This document shows positions 1-8,638 of a DNA stretch of 64,000 bases, one piece after another (the first letter of the stretch is position 1; each line of letters starts with the position of its first letter). The notes below the pieces were generated by a model. That model saw only the letters and a program-made list of their open reading frames with translations, did no database searches and had not been told where the DNA came from. The position numbers and the translations under genes were made by a program. Source of the DNA: Alphaproteobacteria bacterium (lineage in GTDB: Bacteria; Myxococcota_A; UBA796; CAJQPC01); assembly GCA_020632795.1 (NCBI GenBank), contig JACKEV010000013.1:62001-126000 (forward strand). Direction: 5' to 3'.

Positions 1-1313
1 CCCGGGGGGTCGCCGCTGTGGCCGCCGGAGTTCTCCACCATCGACTGCACGATGCCCTTCAGCTCCGTAGAGCCGTCCAGCAGGAGCGTCTTGCTGGGCT
101 GGTCGTCCAGCACCCGCACCGTCACGTCCGCGCCGCGCTCGGCGTCGCGGGGGTCGGGGTCGCGCAGGTCGAACACCGCCGTGCCCGAGCGCTTGTAGGT
201 CAGCCGGGCCAGGTCGGCGGTGAGCTGGGCGCGCAGGGCGTCCACCTGGGCCGCGTCCACCACGCCGCTCGGGTCCCGTCCCTTCACGTTGAAGTGGATG
301 CGCTTGTCCTTCTCGGTCTGCCGGGTGCCCACGGTGTAGGCCCGGGACTGGGCGTAGTCGACCTGGCCGCTGGCGTCGCGCTTGAGGTAGCCCAGGCGCT
401 CCAGCACGTCGTCCATGTCCATGACGACCTTGGTGGTGACCCGCTCCAGCGGGTGGAAGCCGTGATCGGAGACGATCATGACGTTGACGTCGCTGGGGGC
501 GGCCGCGAGCACCCGCCCGATGACCGCGTCGATGGAGCGGTAGGCGTCGGGCACCTTGTCCTTGTGGCGGTCGATCTGGGCCTGGGGGATCTTCTCCTCG
601 AAGTCCTGGGGGCGGTAGTAGCGCCAGAAGCGGTGGCTGTTGGGATCCGAGCCGTGCAGGTACATGAACTGCGCGTCGAAGCCCTCGGCGGTCAGCTTGG
701 GGGCGAAGTGGGCGGTGACCCGGTCCTCGGGGGCGAAGTTGGCGTCGCCCGGGAAGGCGTCGGCGTACTCGGCGTTGAGCGCGGGCAGCGCGGCCTTGAC
801 CTCGGCGGCGCGCTCGGCCGGCCAGATGATGTCGGGCTGGTTGTACTGGGCCTTCTCGGTGAGGACCACGCCGTTGACCTGCTCGGCGGGCCACGACCCC
901 CACCAGCCGATCACGTTCACCTTCAGGTTGGCGGCGGACGCGATGTTCCAGAGGGCCGGCACCCGCCGCATGGTCGAGCTGACCGGCACGTCGCCGTCGT
1001 CGGTGGCCACCACGAAGCCGGTGATGCCGTGGACCTCGGGGGTCACCCCGGTGGCGATGGTGGTCCAGATCACCGGGGACTGGCCGTACTGGGTCCCCAG
1101 AGGGCCCCGGATGCCCCGGTCGGCCACGCTCTTGAGCGCCGGCAGCTCGCCCCTGGACCACAGGTCCTCGATGACCTTCCACTCGCCGCCGTCCATGCCG
1201 ATGAGCAGGAAGGGGTGGCTCGATGCGGTCTTCGCGGCCTCGGCCGGGGCGTCCCACAGGGACACGCCGGCGGCGACCATCAGCAACCCAGCGACCAGCC
1301 ATCGGTTCTTCAT
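1..1313 (-). CDS. Secreted type I phosphodiesterase / alkaline-phosphatase-superfamily protein (3' end cut by window edge)
   Basis: The visible 437 residues start with a signal peptide (MKNRWLVAGLLMVAAGVSLW followed by an Ala-rich cleavage region). A type I phosphodiesterase/nucleotide pyrophosphatase fold follows: a metal-binding Asp41 in GMDGGEW, a Thr84/Thr85 nucleophile region in SPVIWTTIATG with VHGITGF after it, and the late metal motif VSDHGFHP near residue 280. Enzymes of this superfamily hydrolyse phosphodiester or phosphoanhydride bonds with two metal ions; the substrate cannot be read here. The start is supported by a purine-rich ribosome binding site (GGAGAAGGAAGC) directly upstream of the ATG. 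The C-terminus lies beyond base 1, so the full length is unknown. Export suggests a periplasmic or secreted role. Family assignment is firm; the substrate is not. Confidence 0.85.
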   Translation of the reverse strand, partial: MKNRWLVAGLLMVAAGVSLWDAPAEAAKTASSHPFLLIGMDGGEWKVIEDLWSRGELPALKSVADRGIRGPLGTQYGQSPVIWTTIATGVTPEVHGITGFVVATDDGDVPVSSTMRRVPALWNIASAANLKVNVIGWWGSWPAEQVNGVVLTEKAQYNQPDIIWPAERAAEVKAALPALNAEYADAFPGDANFAPEDRVTAHFAPKLTAEGFDAQFMYLHGSDPNSHRFWRYYRPQDFEEKIPQAQIDRHKDKVPDAYRSIDAVIGRVLAAAPSDVNVMIVSDHGFHPLERVTTKVVMDMDDVLERLGYLKRDASGQVDYAQSRAYTVGTRQTEKDKRIHFNVKGRDPSGVVDAAQVDALRAQLTADLARLTYKRSGTAVFDLRDPDPRDAERGADVTVRVLDDQPSKTLLLDGSTELKGIVQSMVENSGGHSGDPP

Positions 1314-1607
1314 GCTTCCTTCTCCGAGTCACACAGGGGCGCCGCGCGCGGACGCACCACCCATCGTCATAATCCACAGGACACGCCAGGGCCCGCTTCG
1401 GATCGCTGCGGCCTTGAACCCCGTGGCGCGCCACCGGATTCCGGGGGGACGACGCGCAGGGCCCGGGTCCGCCATGACGACCCCTGGCACGTCGTTTGCA
1501 ATGCCCCATGGTCTCATCCGACCGCGCCCGGCTGCGGGCGGCGCCCCCTGTGGGCTTCCACCCAAACGGCTGGGCGATTTCACCCACCCGACACCCCAGG
1601 ACCCGTC
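1314..1607. other. Divergent intergenic region, 294 bp
   Basis: This gap separates the leftward phosphodiesterase from the rightward macro-domain gene, so it must hold two divergent promoters. The sequence is GC-rich with a few AT-richer patches around 1490-1530. No convincing -35/-10 pair, riboswitch or RNA gene was recognised. A long forward reading frame runs through it, but the translation is low-complexity and antisense to the phosphodiesterase further left, so it is not counted as coding. Confidence 0.5.
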
Positions 1608-2120
1608 ATGATCTTCGACGTCACCGGTGACCTCCTCCTCTCCGACGCCCAGCTCCTCGCCCACGGCGTGGCCCCCGCCGACCACTTCAAGCACGGCCTG
1701 GCCCTGGCCCTGCGCGAGCGCTGGCCGGCGATGGTCAAGGACTTCCGCCACTACTGCCACCTCAACCACCCCAAGGCCGGCGGCGTCTGGACCTGGGGCG
1801 GCCCCGGCGGCGTGCGCATCGCCAACCTCATGACCCAGGAGCCCGCCGCGGACGAGGGCGGCGTGCCCGGCCGCGCGACCCTGCCCAACGTCAACCACGC
1901 CCTGCGGGCCCTGCGGGCCCTCATCGACGAGGAGGGCTTCACCAGCGTGGCGCTGCCGCGCCTGGCCACCGGCGTCGGCGGCCTGGACTGGGCCGAGGTG
2001 CGCCCCCTGATCGAGCACCACCTCGGCGACGCGGGCATCCCCGTGTACGTGTACGCCACCTACCACGCCGGGGTGAAGGCGGACGAGGCCGGGATGGATC
2101 CCATCGCCTCGACGCGCTAG
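1608..2120 (+). CDS. Macro-domain (ADP-ribose-binding/hydrolase-like) protein
   Basis: This 170-residue protein begins MIFDVTGDLLLSDAQLLAH, typical of macro domains in which the first strand leads into a GDLL/GNLL loop. The C-terminal half has the signature ALPRLATGVGGLDWAEVRPL, close to the catalytic/diphosphate loop of TARG1/ALC1-like macro domains, which remove or bind ADP-ribose or its O-acyl esters. There is no signal peptide, so it should act in the cytoplasm. The loop GGVWTWGGPGGVRIANLMTQEP matches the strand and loop that cradle ADP-ribose. The ATG at 1608 is chosen because the domain starts there; the same frame is open much further upstream without domain content. No toxin (DarT-like) partner is adjacent, so a role in general ADP-ribose turnover is inferred rather than shown. 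Confidence 0.78.
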   Translation: MIFDVTGDLLLSDAQLLAHGVAPADHFKHGLALALRERWPAMVKDFRHYCHLNHPKAGGVWTWGGPGGVRIANLMTQEPAADEGGVPGRATLPNVNHALRALRALIDEEGFTSVALPRLATGVGGLDWAEVRPLIEHHLGDAGIPVYVYATYHAGVKADEAGMDPIASTR

Positions 2121-2130
2121 CATTCCTGGC

Positions 2131-4209
2131 ATGGAATCCATGCCCTCCCTCGCTGTCCGCTCCGAAGGCGACCCGGAGCTGTTCATCAACCGCGAGCTGA
2201 GCCTCCTGGCGTTCGACCGCCGGGTGCTCGAGCAGGCCCGCGACCCCTCCACGCCCCTGCTGGAGCGGGTCCGGTTCCTGACGATCTGCTCGACCAACCT
2301 GGACGAGTTCTTCGAGATCCGGGTCTCGCGGCTCAAGCAGCAGGTCGCCTTCGGGGTCGCGCACGTCGGCCCCGACGGCCTCTCCCCCCAGGAGACCCTC
2401 GGGCACATCTCCCGGCTGGCCCACGAGCTGGTCGAGCAGCAGTACAAGGTCCTCAACGACGAGCTGCTGCCCGCGCTGGCCGCCGAGGACATCCGGATCA
2501 TCAAGCGCAGCGACTGGTCCGAGGCCCAGAACGCCTGGATCCAGGCCCACTTCCACAACCAGGTGCTGCCGGTCCTGAGCCCCATCGGCCTCGACCCCAC
2601 CCACCCCTTCCCCAAGGTGCTCAACAAGAGCCTCAACTTCATCATCACCCTGAGCGGTGAGGACGCCTTCCGCCGCACCTCCCGCATCGCGGTGGTCCAG
2701 GTGCCCCGCTGCCTGCCCCGGGTGATCCCCCTGCCCGAGGCGGTCTCCGGCGGCGCCCACCACTTCGTGCTGCTGTCCTCGGTGGTGCACGCCCACGTCG
2801 GCGAGCTGTTCCCGGGGATGGAGGTCACCGGCTGCCACCAGTTCCGCACCACCCGCAACGGCGACCTCTCGGTGGACGAGGAGGAGGTCGACAACCTGCT
2901 GCTGGCCGTGCAGGGCGAGCTGGCCAACCGCCGCTACGGCGCCACCGTGCGGCTGGAGGTCGCCGACAACTGCCCGCCGCGCATCTGCACCTTCCTGCTG
3001 CGGCAGTTCGGCCTGGACGAGCCCGACCTCTACCAGGTCAACGGCCCGGTCAACCTGCACCGCATCCAGGCCATCATCGGTCGCGTCGAGCGCCCCGACC
3101 TCAAGTACGCCCCCTTCGTGCCGGTGCCGGTCCTCAACCCCGACGAGGACCTCTTCGCGGTGCTGCGCCGGCAGGACGTCCTGCTCCACCACCCCTACCA
3201 GTCCTTCGGGCCCATCCTCGACCTGCTGCGGCAGGCGGTGCTGGACCCCGAGGTGCTCGCGATCAAGATGACGCTCTACCGCACCGGCACCGACTCCCCG
3301 GTGGTGGACGTGCTGGTGGACGCGGCGCGGGCGGGCAAGGACGTCACCGTGCTGGTGGAGCTGCGGGCCCGGTTCGACGAGGCCGCGAACATCCGCCTGG
3401 CCGAGCGGCTCCAGGAGGCCGGGGCCAACGTGGTGTACGGCATCGTGGGGCACAAGGCCCACGCCAAGCTGCTGCTCATCGTGCGCCGCGAGGGCGACCT
3501 GCTGCGGCGCTACACCCACCTGGGCACGGGCAACTACCACCCGGGCACGGCGCGGGTCTACACCGACATCGGGCTGATGACCGCGCGCCAGTCCATCGGC
3601 GAGGACGTCCAGCAGCTCTTCATGCAGCTCACCGGCCTGGGGCAGTCCCGGCCGATGAACAGCCTGCTGGAGTCCCCCTTCACCCTGCACAGCCGCATCG
3701 TGGAGCTGATCCGGGCCGAGGCCGACGCCGCCCGCGCCGGCCGCCCGGCCCGCATCATCGCCAAGATGAACGCCCTCACCGAGGAGGCCATCATCCGGGA
3801 GCTGTACGCCGCGAGCCAGGCCGGGGTGGGCATCGACCTCATCGTGCGGGGCATCTGCCGGCTGCGGCCGGGGGTGCCGGGCATCTCCGAGAACATCCGG
3901 GTGCGCAGCATCATCGGGCGCTTCCTGGAGCACCACCGGGTCTGCTACTTCCTCGCCGACGGCGAGCACACCCTGTACGGCAGCAGCGCGGACTGGATGG
4001 AGCGCAACTGCTTCCACCGGGTCGAGGCCGCCTTCCCCATCGAGGACCCCGAGCTGCACCGGCGGGTCATCCGGGAGACCCTGGAGGTCTACCTCGGCGA
4101 CGGCGTGCAGTCCTGGGAGCTCCAGCCGGACGGGAGCTACGAGCGCGCCGGGGGCGACGGGCCGGCGGCCCAGGCGGTCCTGCTCACCGAGCTGGTCGAC
4201 CGGGGGTAG
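2131..4209 (+). CDS. ppk1: Polyphosphate kinase 1
   Basis: This 692-residue protein has the full length and order of PPK1: an N-terminal helical domain (ELFINRELSLLAFDRRVLEQ), a head domain, and two C-terminal phospholipase-D-like catalytic halves. The autophosphorylated histidine is His463 in HLGTGNYHPGTA (His435 of the E. coli enzyme), and the second conserved histidine is His601 in GRFLEHHRV (E. coli His592). The enzyme reversibly polymerises the gamma-phosphate of ATP into polyphosphate. Ten bases separate it from the macro-domain gene, so co-transcription is possible. It converges on a Ppx/GppA gene with a 3-bp gap, placing polyphosphate synthesis and breakdown genes tail to tail. All landmarks look intact. 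Confidence 0.97.
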   Translation: MESMPSLAVRSEGDPELFINRELSLLAFDRRVLEQARDPSTPLLERVRFLTICSTNLDEFFEIRVSRLKQQVAFGVAHVGPDGLSPQETLGHISRLAHELVEQQYKVLNDELLPALAAEDIRIIKRSDWSEAQNAWIQAHFHNQVLPVLSPIGLDPTHPFPKVLNKSLNFIITLSGEDAFRRTSRIAVVQVPRCLPRVIPLPEAVSGGAHHFVLLSSVVHAHVGELFPGMEVTGCHQFRTTRNGDLSVDEEEVDNLLLAVQGELANRRYGATVRLEVADNCPPRICTFLLRQFGLDEPDLYQVNGPVNLHRIQAIIGRVERPDLKYAPFVPVPVLNPDEDLFAVLRRQDVLLHHPYQSFGPILDLLRQAVLDPEVLAIKMTLYRTGTDSPVVDVLVDAARAGKDVTVLVELRARFDEAANIRLAERLQEAGANVVYGIVGHKAHAKLLLIVRREGDLLRRYTHLGTGNYHPGTARVYTDIGLMTARQSIGEDVQQLFMQLTGLGQSRPMNSLLESPFTLHSRIVELIRAEADAARAGRPARIIAKMNALTEEAIIRELYAASQAGVGIDLIVRGICRLRPGVPGISENIRVRSIIGRFLEHHRVCYFLADGEHTLYGSSADWMERNCFHRVEAAFPIEDPELHRRVIRETLEVYLGDGVQSWELQPDGSYERAGGDGPAAQAVLLTELVDRG

Positions 4210-4212
4210 GCC

Positions 4213-5160
4213 TCACCCGGCGACGGCCAGGTCCTCGGACGGCGCCGCGCGCTGCGCCAGCAGCTCCAGCAGCACGCCCTCACGCAGCGCCGCGCGGCTG
4301 GTGTGCATGCGGCGGATCCCCAGCGCATCGAAGACCCCGCTGAGCACGGCCACGCCGCCCGCGATGACCGGCCGACGGGTCTCGGAGAGCCCGTCCAGGC
4401 GCAGCCGATCGACCCGATGCACGTCCACCAGGGTCTGCCGGAGCCAGGCCAGCCCGGCGGGGGTGATGGCCCCCGAGGTGATGCCCTGGTTGCGCAGGAT
4501 GCGGGACACCGCCCGGATGGTCCCGGAGGAGCCTACGCAGCGGGTCCAGCCTGTGGCCAGGGCCACGCGCCGCACCGGGTCCACGGTCTCGGCCGCCGCG
4601 CGCACCGCCCGGCGCATCGAGCCCGGGTAGATCCGCCCCGTGGCGAAGAAGCGCTGGGTGAAGGCCACGCAGCCCATGTCCAGGCTGGCCGCCCGCAGCG
4701 GGTCCAGGCCCAGGCCCAGCACGCACTCCGTGCTGCCGCCGCCGATGTCGATGACCAGACGCCGCTCGGGGGCGTCGCCCAGGGCGTCGGCCACGCCGCG
4801 GTAGATGGTCAGGGCCTCGTCGCGCCCCGTGATGACCTGGATGGGGTGACCCAGCGCCCGCCGCGCCCGCACCAGGAAGGGCAGCGCGTTGTGGGCCTTG
4901 CGCAGGGTGCTGGTGCCCACCGCGCGGACCGAGCCGGCGGGCAGGCCCTCCAGCCGGCGGCCGAAGTCGCGCAAGCAGACCAGGGCGCGCTCCTGGGCCT
5001 CAGCGCTGAGGCGGCCCTCGTCGTCCAGCCCGGCGGCCAGCCGCACGCGGGCCTTGCGCGCGTCGATCGGATGCAGCCCATCGGCTTCCACGCGGGCGAT
5101 GACCATGTGGAAGCTGTTGGAGCCAAGGTCTACGGCAGCGATCAGGTCGGGGTGTGTCAT
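4213..5160 (-). CDS. ppx: Ppx/GppA family phosphatase (exopolyphosphatase-like)
   Basis: This is a 315-residue protein of the ASKHA fold. It shows the phosphate-1 motif AVDLGSNSFHMVIARVE at residues 8-24, the phosphate-2 motif VIDIGGGSTECVLGLG near the middle, and CVGSSGTIRA, as in the short Ppx/GppA enzymes that degrade polyphosphate or pppGpp. The start MTHPDL is preferred because the conserved domain begins eight residues later; a longer frame upstream would run into the neighbouring divergent promoter. It has no C-terminal HD domain, so it belongs to the short class. It sits 3 bp from the end of ppk1 on the opposite strand and is divergent from the MopE-repeat lipoprotein gene. Whether the true substrate is polyphosphate or pppGpp cannot be told from sequence; the ppk1 neighbourhood favours polyphosphate. 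Confidence 0.92.
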   Translation of the reverse strand: MTHPDLIAAVDLGSNSFHMVIARVEADGLHPIDARKARVRLAAGLDDEGRLSAEAQERALVCLRDFGRRLEGLPAGSVRAVGTSTLRKAHNALPFLVRARRALGHPIQVITGRDEALTIYRGVADALGDAPERRLVIDIGGGSTECVLGLGLDPLRAASLDMGCVAFTQRFFATGRIYPGSMRRAVRAAAETVDPVRRVALATGWTRCVGSSGTIRAVSRILRNQGITSGAITPAGLAWLRQTLVDVHRVDRLRLDGLSETRRPVIAGGVAVLSGVFDALGIRRMHTSRAALREGVLLELLAQRAAPSEDLAVAG

Positions 5161-5263
5161 CACCCACAGCGTAGACGTGCAGAATTTCGATGCAAGGGGC
5201 GTTGCAGGATTGCTACGATGGTGCCTCAATGCGCCCCCGGGACGGGGGCCGATGGAGGACAGG

Positions 5264-7273
5264 ATGCGCCGGTTCATCTTTCTCATTTCGTTGCCCCTCG
5301 CCCTCGCCGCCTGCAAGGACGACGGCACGGTCACCGACGACTCCGCGATCGGAGACGACTCGGGCGTCGTCATCGACGAGGACGGCGACGGCTACGCCGC
5401 GGACGGCGACTGCGACGACAACGACGCCTCGGTGAACCCGGGCGCCACCGAGGTCCCCTACGACGGCGTGGACAACGACTGCGACGAGAGCACCGTCGAC
5501 GACGACCTCGACGGCGACGGCTACGCCCAGGCCGACGACTGCGACGACGAGGACCCCGCGGTCAACCCCGGCGCCACCGAGGCGTGCAACGAGATCGACG
5601 ACGACTGTGACGGCGAGGTGGACAACGCCGTGGGCGACACCTGGTACGCCGACGTGGACGGCGACGGCTACGGCGACCCCACCACGGGCCAGGTGAGCTG
5701 CGAGAACGCCCAGGGCTACGTGGCCGACAACACCGACTGCGACGACACCCGCGACGACGTCTACCCCGAGGCCGAGGAGGTCTGCGACGAGGTCGACAAC
5801 GACTGCGACGGCACCGCCGACGAGGACGTCACGCTCACCTTCTACCAGGACGTCGACGGCGACAGCTTCGGCGTGGACGACGCCACGACCCAGGCCTGCG
5901 CCGCGCCCACCGGGTACGCCGAGGTGTCCGGGGACTGCGACGACGCCGAGCCGGCGGTCAACCCCGCCGCCACCGAGGTCTGCAACGAGATCGACGACGA
6001 CTGCGACGGCGTCACCGACGAGGACGACGCCGCCGACGCGGGCACCTGGTACGCCGACAGCGACGGCGACACCTACGGCGACGCCGCGACCTCCACGGTG
6101 TCCTGCGACCAGCCCACCGGCTACGTCGCCGACGACGACGACTGCGACGACACCGACGCCAGCCTCAACCCCGACACGGTCTGGTACGTCGACTACGACG
6201 CCGACGGCTACGGCGCGACCCGCATCACCGCGCAGAGCTGCACCCAGCCCTCCGGCTTCGTGGCCAACAGCGACGACTGCGAGGACACCGACGCGGCCAT
6301 CAGCCCCAGCGCCCAGGAGATCTGCGACGACATCGACAACGACTGCGACGGCCTCACCGACGACGACGACAGCAGCGTCGACCCCTCCAACGGCGACACC
6401 TTCTACGCCGACGCCGACGCCGACGGGTACGGCGACGCCAGCAGCACGACGCTCTCCTGCGACACCCCCAGCGGCTACGTCTCGGACGACACGGACTGCG
6501 ACGACACCGACAGCGCCACCAACCCCGGCGCGGCCGAGGCCTGCGACGGCGTGGACAACGACTGCGATGGCGTCGCCGACAGCGGGCTCCTGGGCAGCGA
6601 CACCCTCTGCGCGGCCGAGAGCTGCCTGGAGATCCTCAACGACGGCAGCTCCACCGGCGACGGCGACTACTACCTCGACCCTCTGAACACCGGCACCGCG
6701 ACGCTGTACACCTGCGACATGACCACCGACGGCGGCGGCTGGACCCTCATGGCCGACTGGGACCGCCAGAACGACGGCGAGGACGAGACCGACTTCGCGG
6801 CCGCCTACGACGTCACGTTCCAGGGCATGGGCGTGTGGACCACGTCCAGCTCAGCGCTGCGGTGGTACGACGACGACCTCAGCTCCGACGTGCTCGCCGT
6901 CGAGAAGACGCTGGACGTGCCGAACAACGGCGAGGTCCTGGTGGACCTCAAGTACACCGGCAACAGCATGGAGTGCTCCGGCACCTTCTTCTACATCGAG
7001 GACGCCGCCGGGGTGGACACCAACGTCATCTGCGATGAGGACACCGCCTGCCACGCCTCCAGCCACGGCAGCGACGACTACACCGCCGCCGAGCTGGCGT
7101 ACCTGCCCAACTACACCTGCCCGCTGAACACCGCCGGGACCTGGACCTGGAACAGCGTCTACCAGGTCGCGGGCACCGACGAGCTGACGACCTTCCACCT
7201 GCGGTCCTTCCACTGGGACAGCAACGGCGGCGACAACTCCAACCTGTACTGGCTGGACGTCTGGGTGCGTTGA
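5264..7273 (+). CDS. MopE-repeat lipoprotein with C-terminal fibrinogen-like domain (paralog 1)
   Basis: This 669-residue protein starts with a lipoprotein signal MRRFIFLISLPLALAAC, lipobox LAAC with Cys17. Seven Asp-rich modules follow up to about residue 440, each built as D-x-D-G-D-x-Y, a DCDD segment, an N/P-G-A turn and a C-x-x-x-D-N/D-DCDG end. This is the putative metal-binding motif family named after MopE and common in myxobacterial surface proteins. Module 5 lacks its closing Cys half. From about residue 446 a fibrinogen-related domain begins, with the hallmark CDMTTDGGGWTLM (Cys484), used for ligand or glycan binding in other proteins. The second ATG at 5264 is chosen because GGAGG lies 5-6 bp before it. 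It is probably anchored in the outer membrane and calcium-loaded. A paralog is read leftward from 10891. Confidence 0.88.
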   Translation: MRRFIFLISLPLALAACKDDGTVTDDSAIGDDSGVVIDEDGDGYAADGDCDDNDASVNPGATEVPYDGVDNDCDESTVDDDLDGDGYAQADDCDDEDPAVNPGATEACNEIDDDCDGEVDNAVGDTWYADVDGDGYGDPTTGQVSCENAQGYVADNTDCDDTRDDVYPEAEEVCDEVDNDCDGTADEDVTLTFYQDVDGDSFGVDDATTQACAAPTGYAEVSGDCDDAEPAVNPAATEVCNEIDDDCDGVTDEDDAADAGTWYADSDGDTYGDAATSTVSCDQPTGYVADDDDCDDTDASLNPDTVWYVDYDADGYGATRITAQSCTQPSGFVANSDDCEDTDAAISPSAQEICDDIDNDCDGLTDDDDSSVDPSNGDTFYADADADGYGDASSTTLSCDTPSGYVSDDTDCDDTDSATNPGAAEACDGVDNDCDGVADSGLLGSDTLCAAESCLEILNDGSSTGDGDYYLDPLNTGTATLYTCDMTTDGGGWTLMADWDRQNDGEDETDFAAAYDVTFQGMGVWTTSSSALRWYDDDLSSDVLAVEKTLDVPNNGEVLVDLKYTGNSMECSGTFFYIEDAAGVDTNVICDEDTACHASSHGSDDYTAAELAYLPNYTCPLNTAGTWTWNSVYQVAGTDELTTFHLRSFHWDSNGGDNSNLYWLDVWVR

Positions 7274-7274
7274 C

Positions 7275-8168
<894 letters not shown>

Positions 8169-8260
8169 GAAGCCTGCTCCATCCAGAGGGGGAGGGGCCT
8201 TCTATCCGGTTCCCCGCCCGGCGCCCGCCCGCAGCCTGATCGACTGTATCGAATGGAGGA

Positions 8261-8593
8261 TCAGCGACAGTCCTGACAGTAGGACTGGTCCCGCACCACG
8301 CCGCCCGCCACCCGCAGGCCGAAGGCCTGGTGGGGCTTGACCGTCTCGCAGCGGGGGCAGGACTTGAGCAGGAAGCCCGGCTGCACGCCCACCAGCCGGG
8401 TCAGGCGCACGCCCTTGCCGCCGTTGGCGGGCGAGCTGTCCCGCCCCTCGGCGAGCGTGGGCTGGCCCTGGGCGTCGAGCAGGGTGAAGGTGTAGCCCAG
8501 GTGGCTGCGCTGGAGGTAGCGCAGCTTCTCCAGGCGCCCGCCCTCGCGGACGTACACCGGGTGATCGAGCTTGATGGGCCAGGACAGCTCCAT
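8261..8593 (-). CDS. Small protein with C-terminal zinc-ribbon-like Cys pairs
   Basis: This 110-residue protein begins MELSWPIKLDHPVYVREGG. Its C-terminal third has two Cys pairs, SCPRCETVKP and the final YCQDCR, with about 28 residues between them, the spacing expected of a single zinc ribbon or knuckle. The body is not recognised. There is no signal peptide or membrane segment, so it is likely cytoplasmic. ATG at 8593 is preferred over a GTG two codons upstream; neither has a strong ribosome binding site. It lies between menB and the second MopE-repeat gene, all on the same strand, with about 90 bp upstream of menB, so shared transcription is possible. The role is unknown. Confidence 0.6.
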   Translation of the reverse strand: MELSWPIKLDHPVYVREGGRLEKLRYLQRSHLGYTFTLLDAQGQPTLAEGRDSSPANGGKGVRLTRLVGVQPGFLLKSCPRCETVKPHQAFGLRVAGGVVRDQSYCQDCR

Positions 8594-8638
8594 GCCCACC
8601 AGCCTATCCGATCGCCCGGACAGAGGATGCCCGCGCCC

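Noticed and set aside
18..2120. Forward 700-residue reading frame covering the first two kilobases
   Set aside because: Most of it is antisense to the phosphodiesterase and the translation is low-complexity; only its last 170 codons (macro domain) are real.
4303..5610. Forward frame of 435 residues over the ppx gene
   Set aside because: Antisense to ppx with Arg/Gly/His-rich low-complexity translation; no domain.
8594..8599. GTG start two codons upstream of the small zinc-ribbon-like protein
   Set aside because: It adds only two residues; the ATG is the simpler choice and neither has a strong ribosome binding site.
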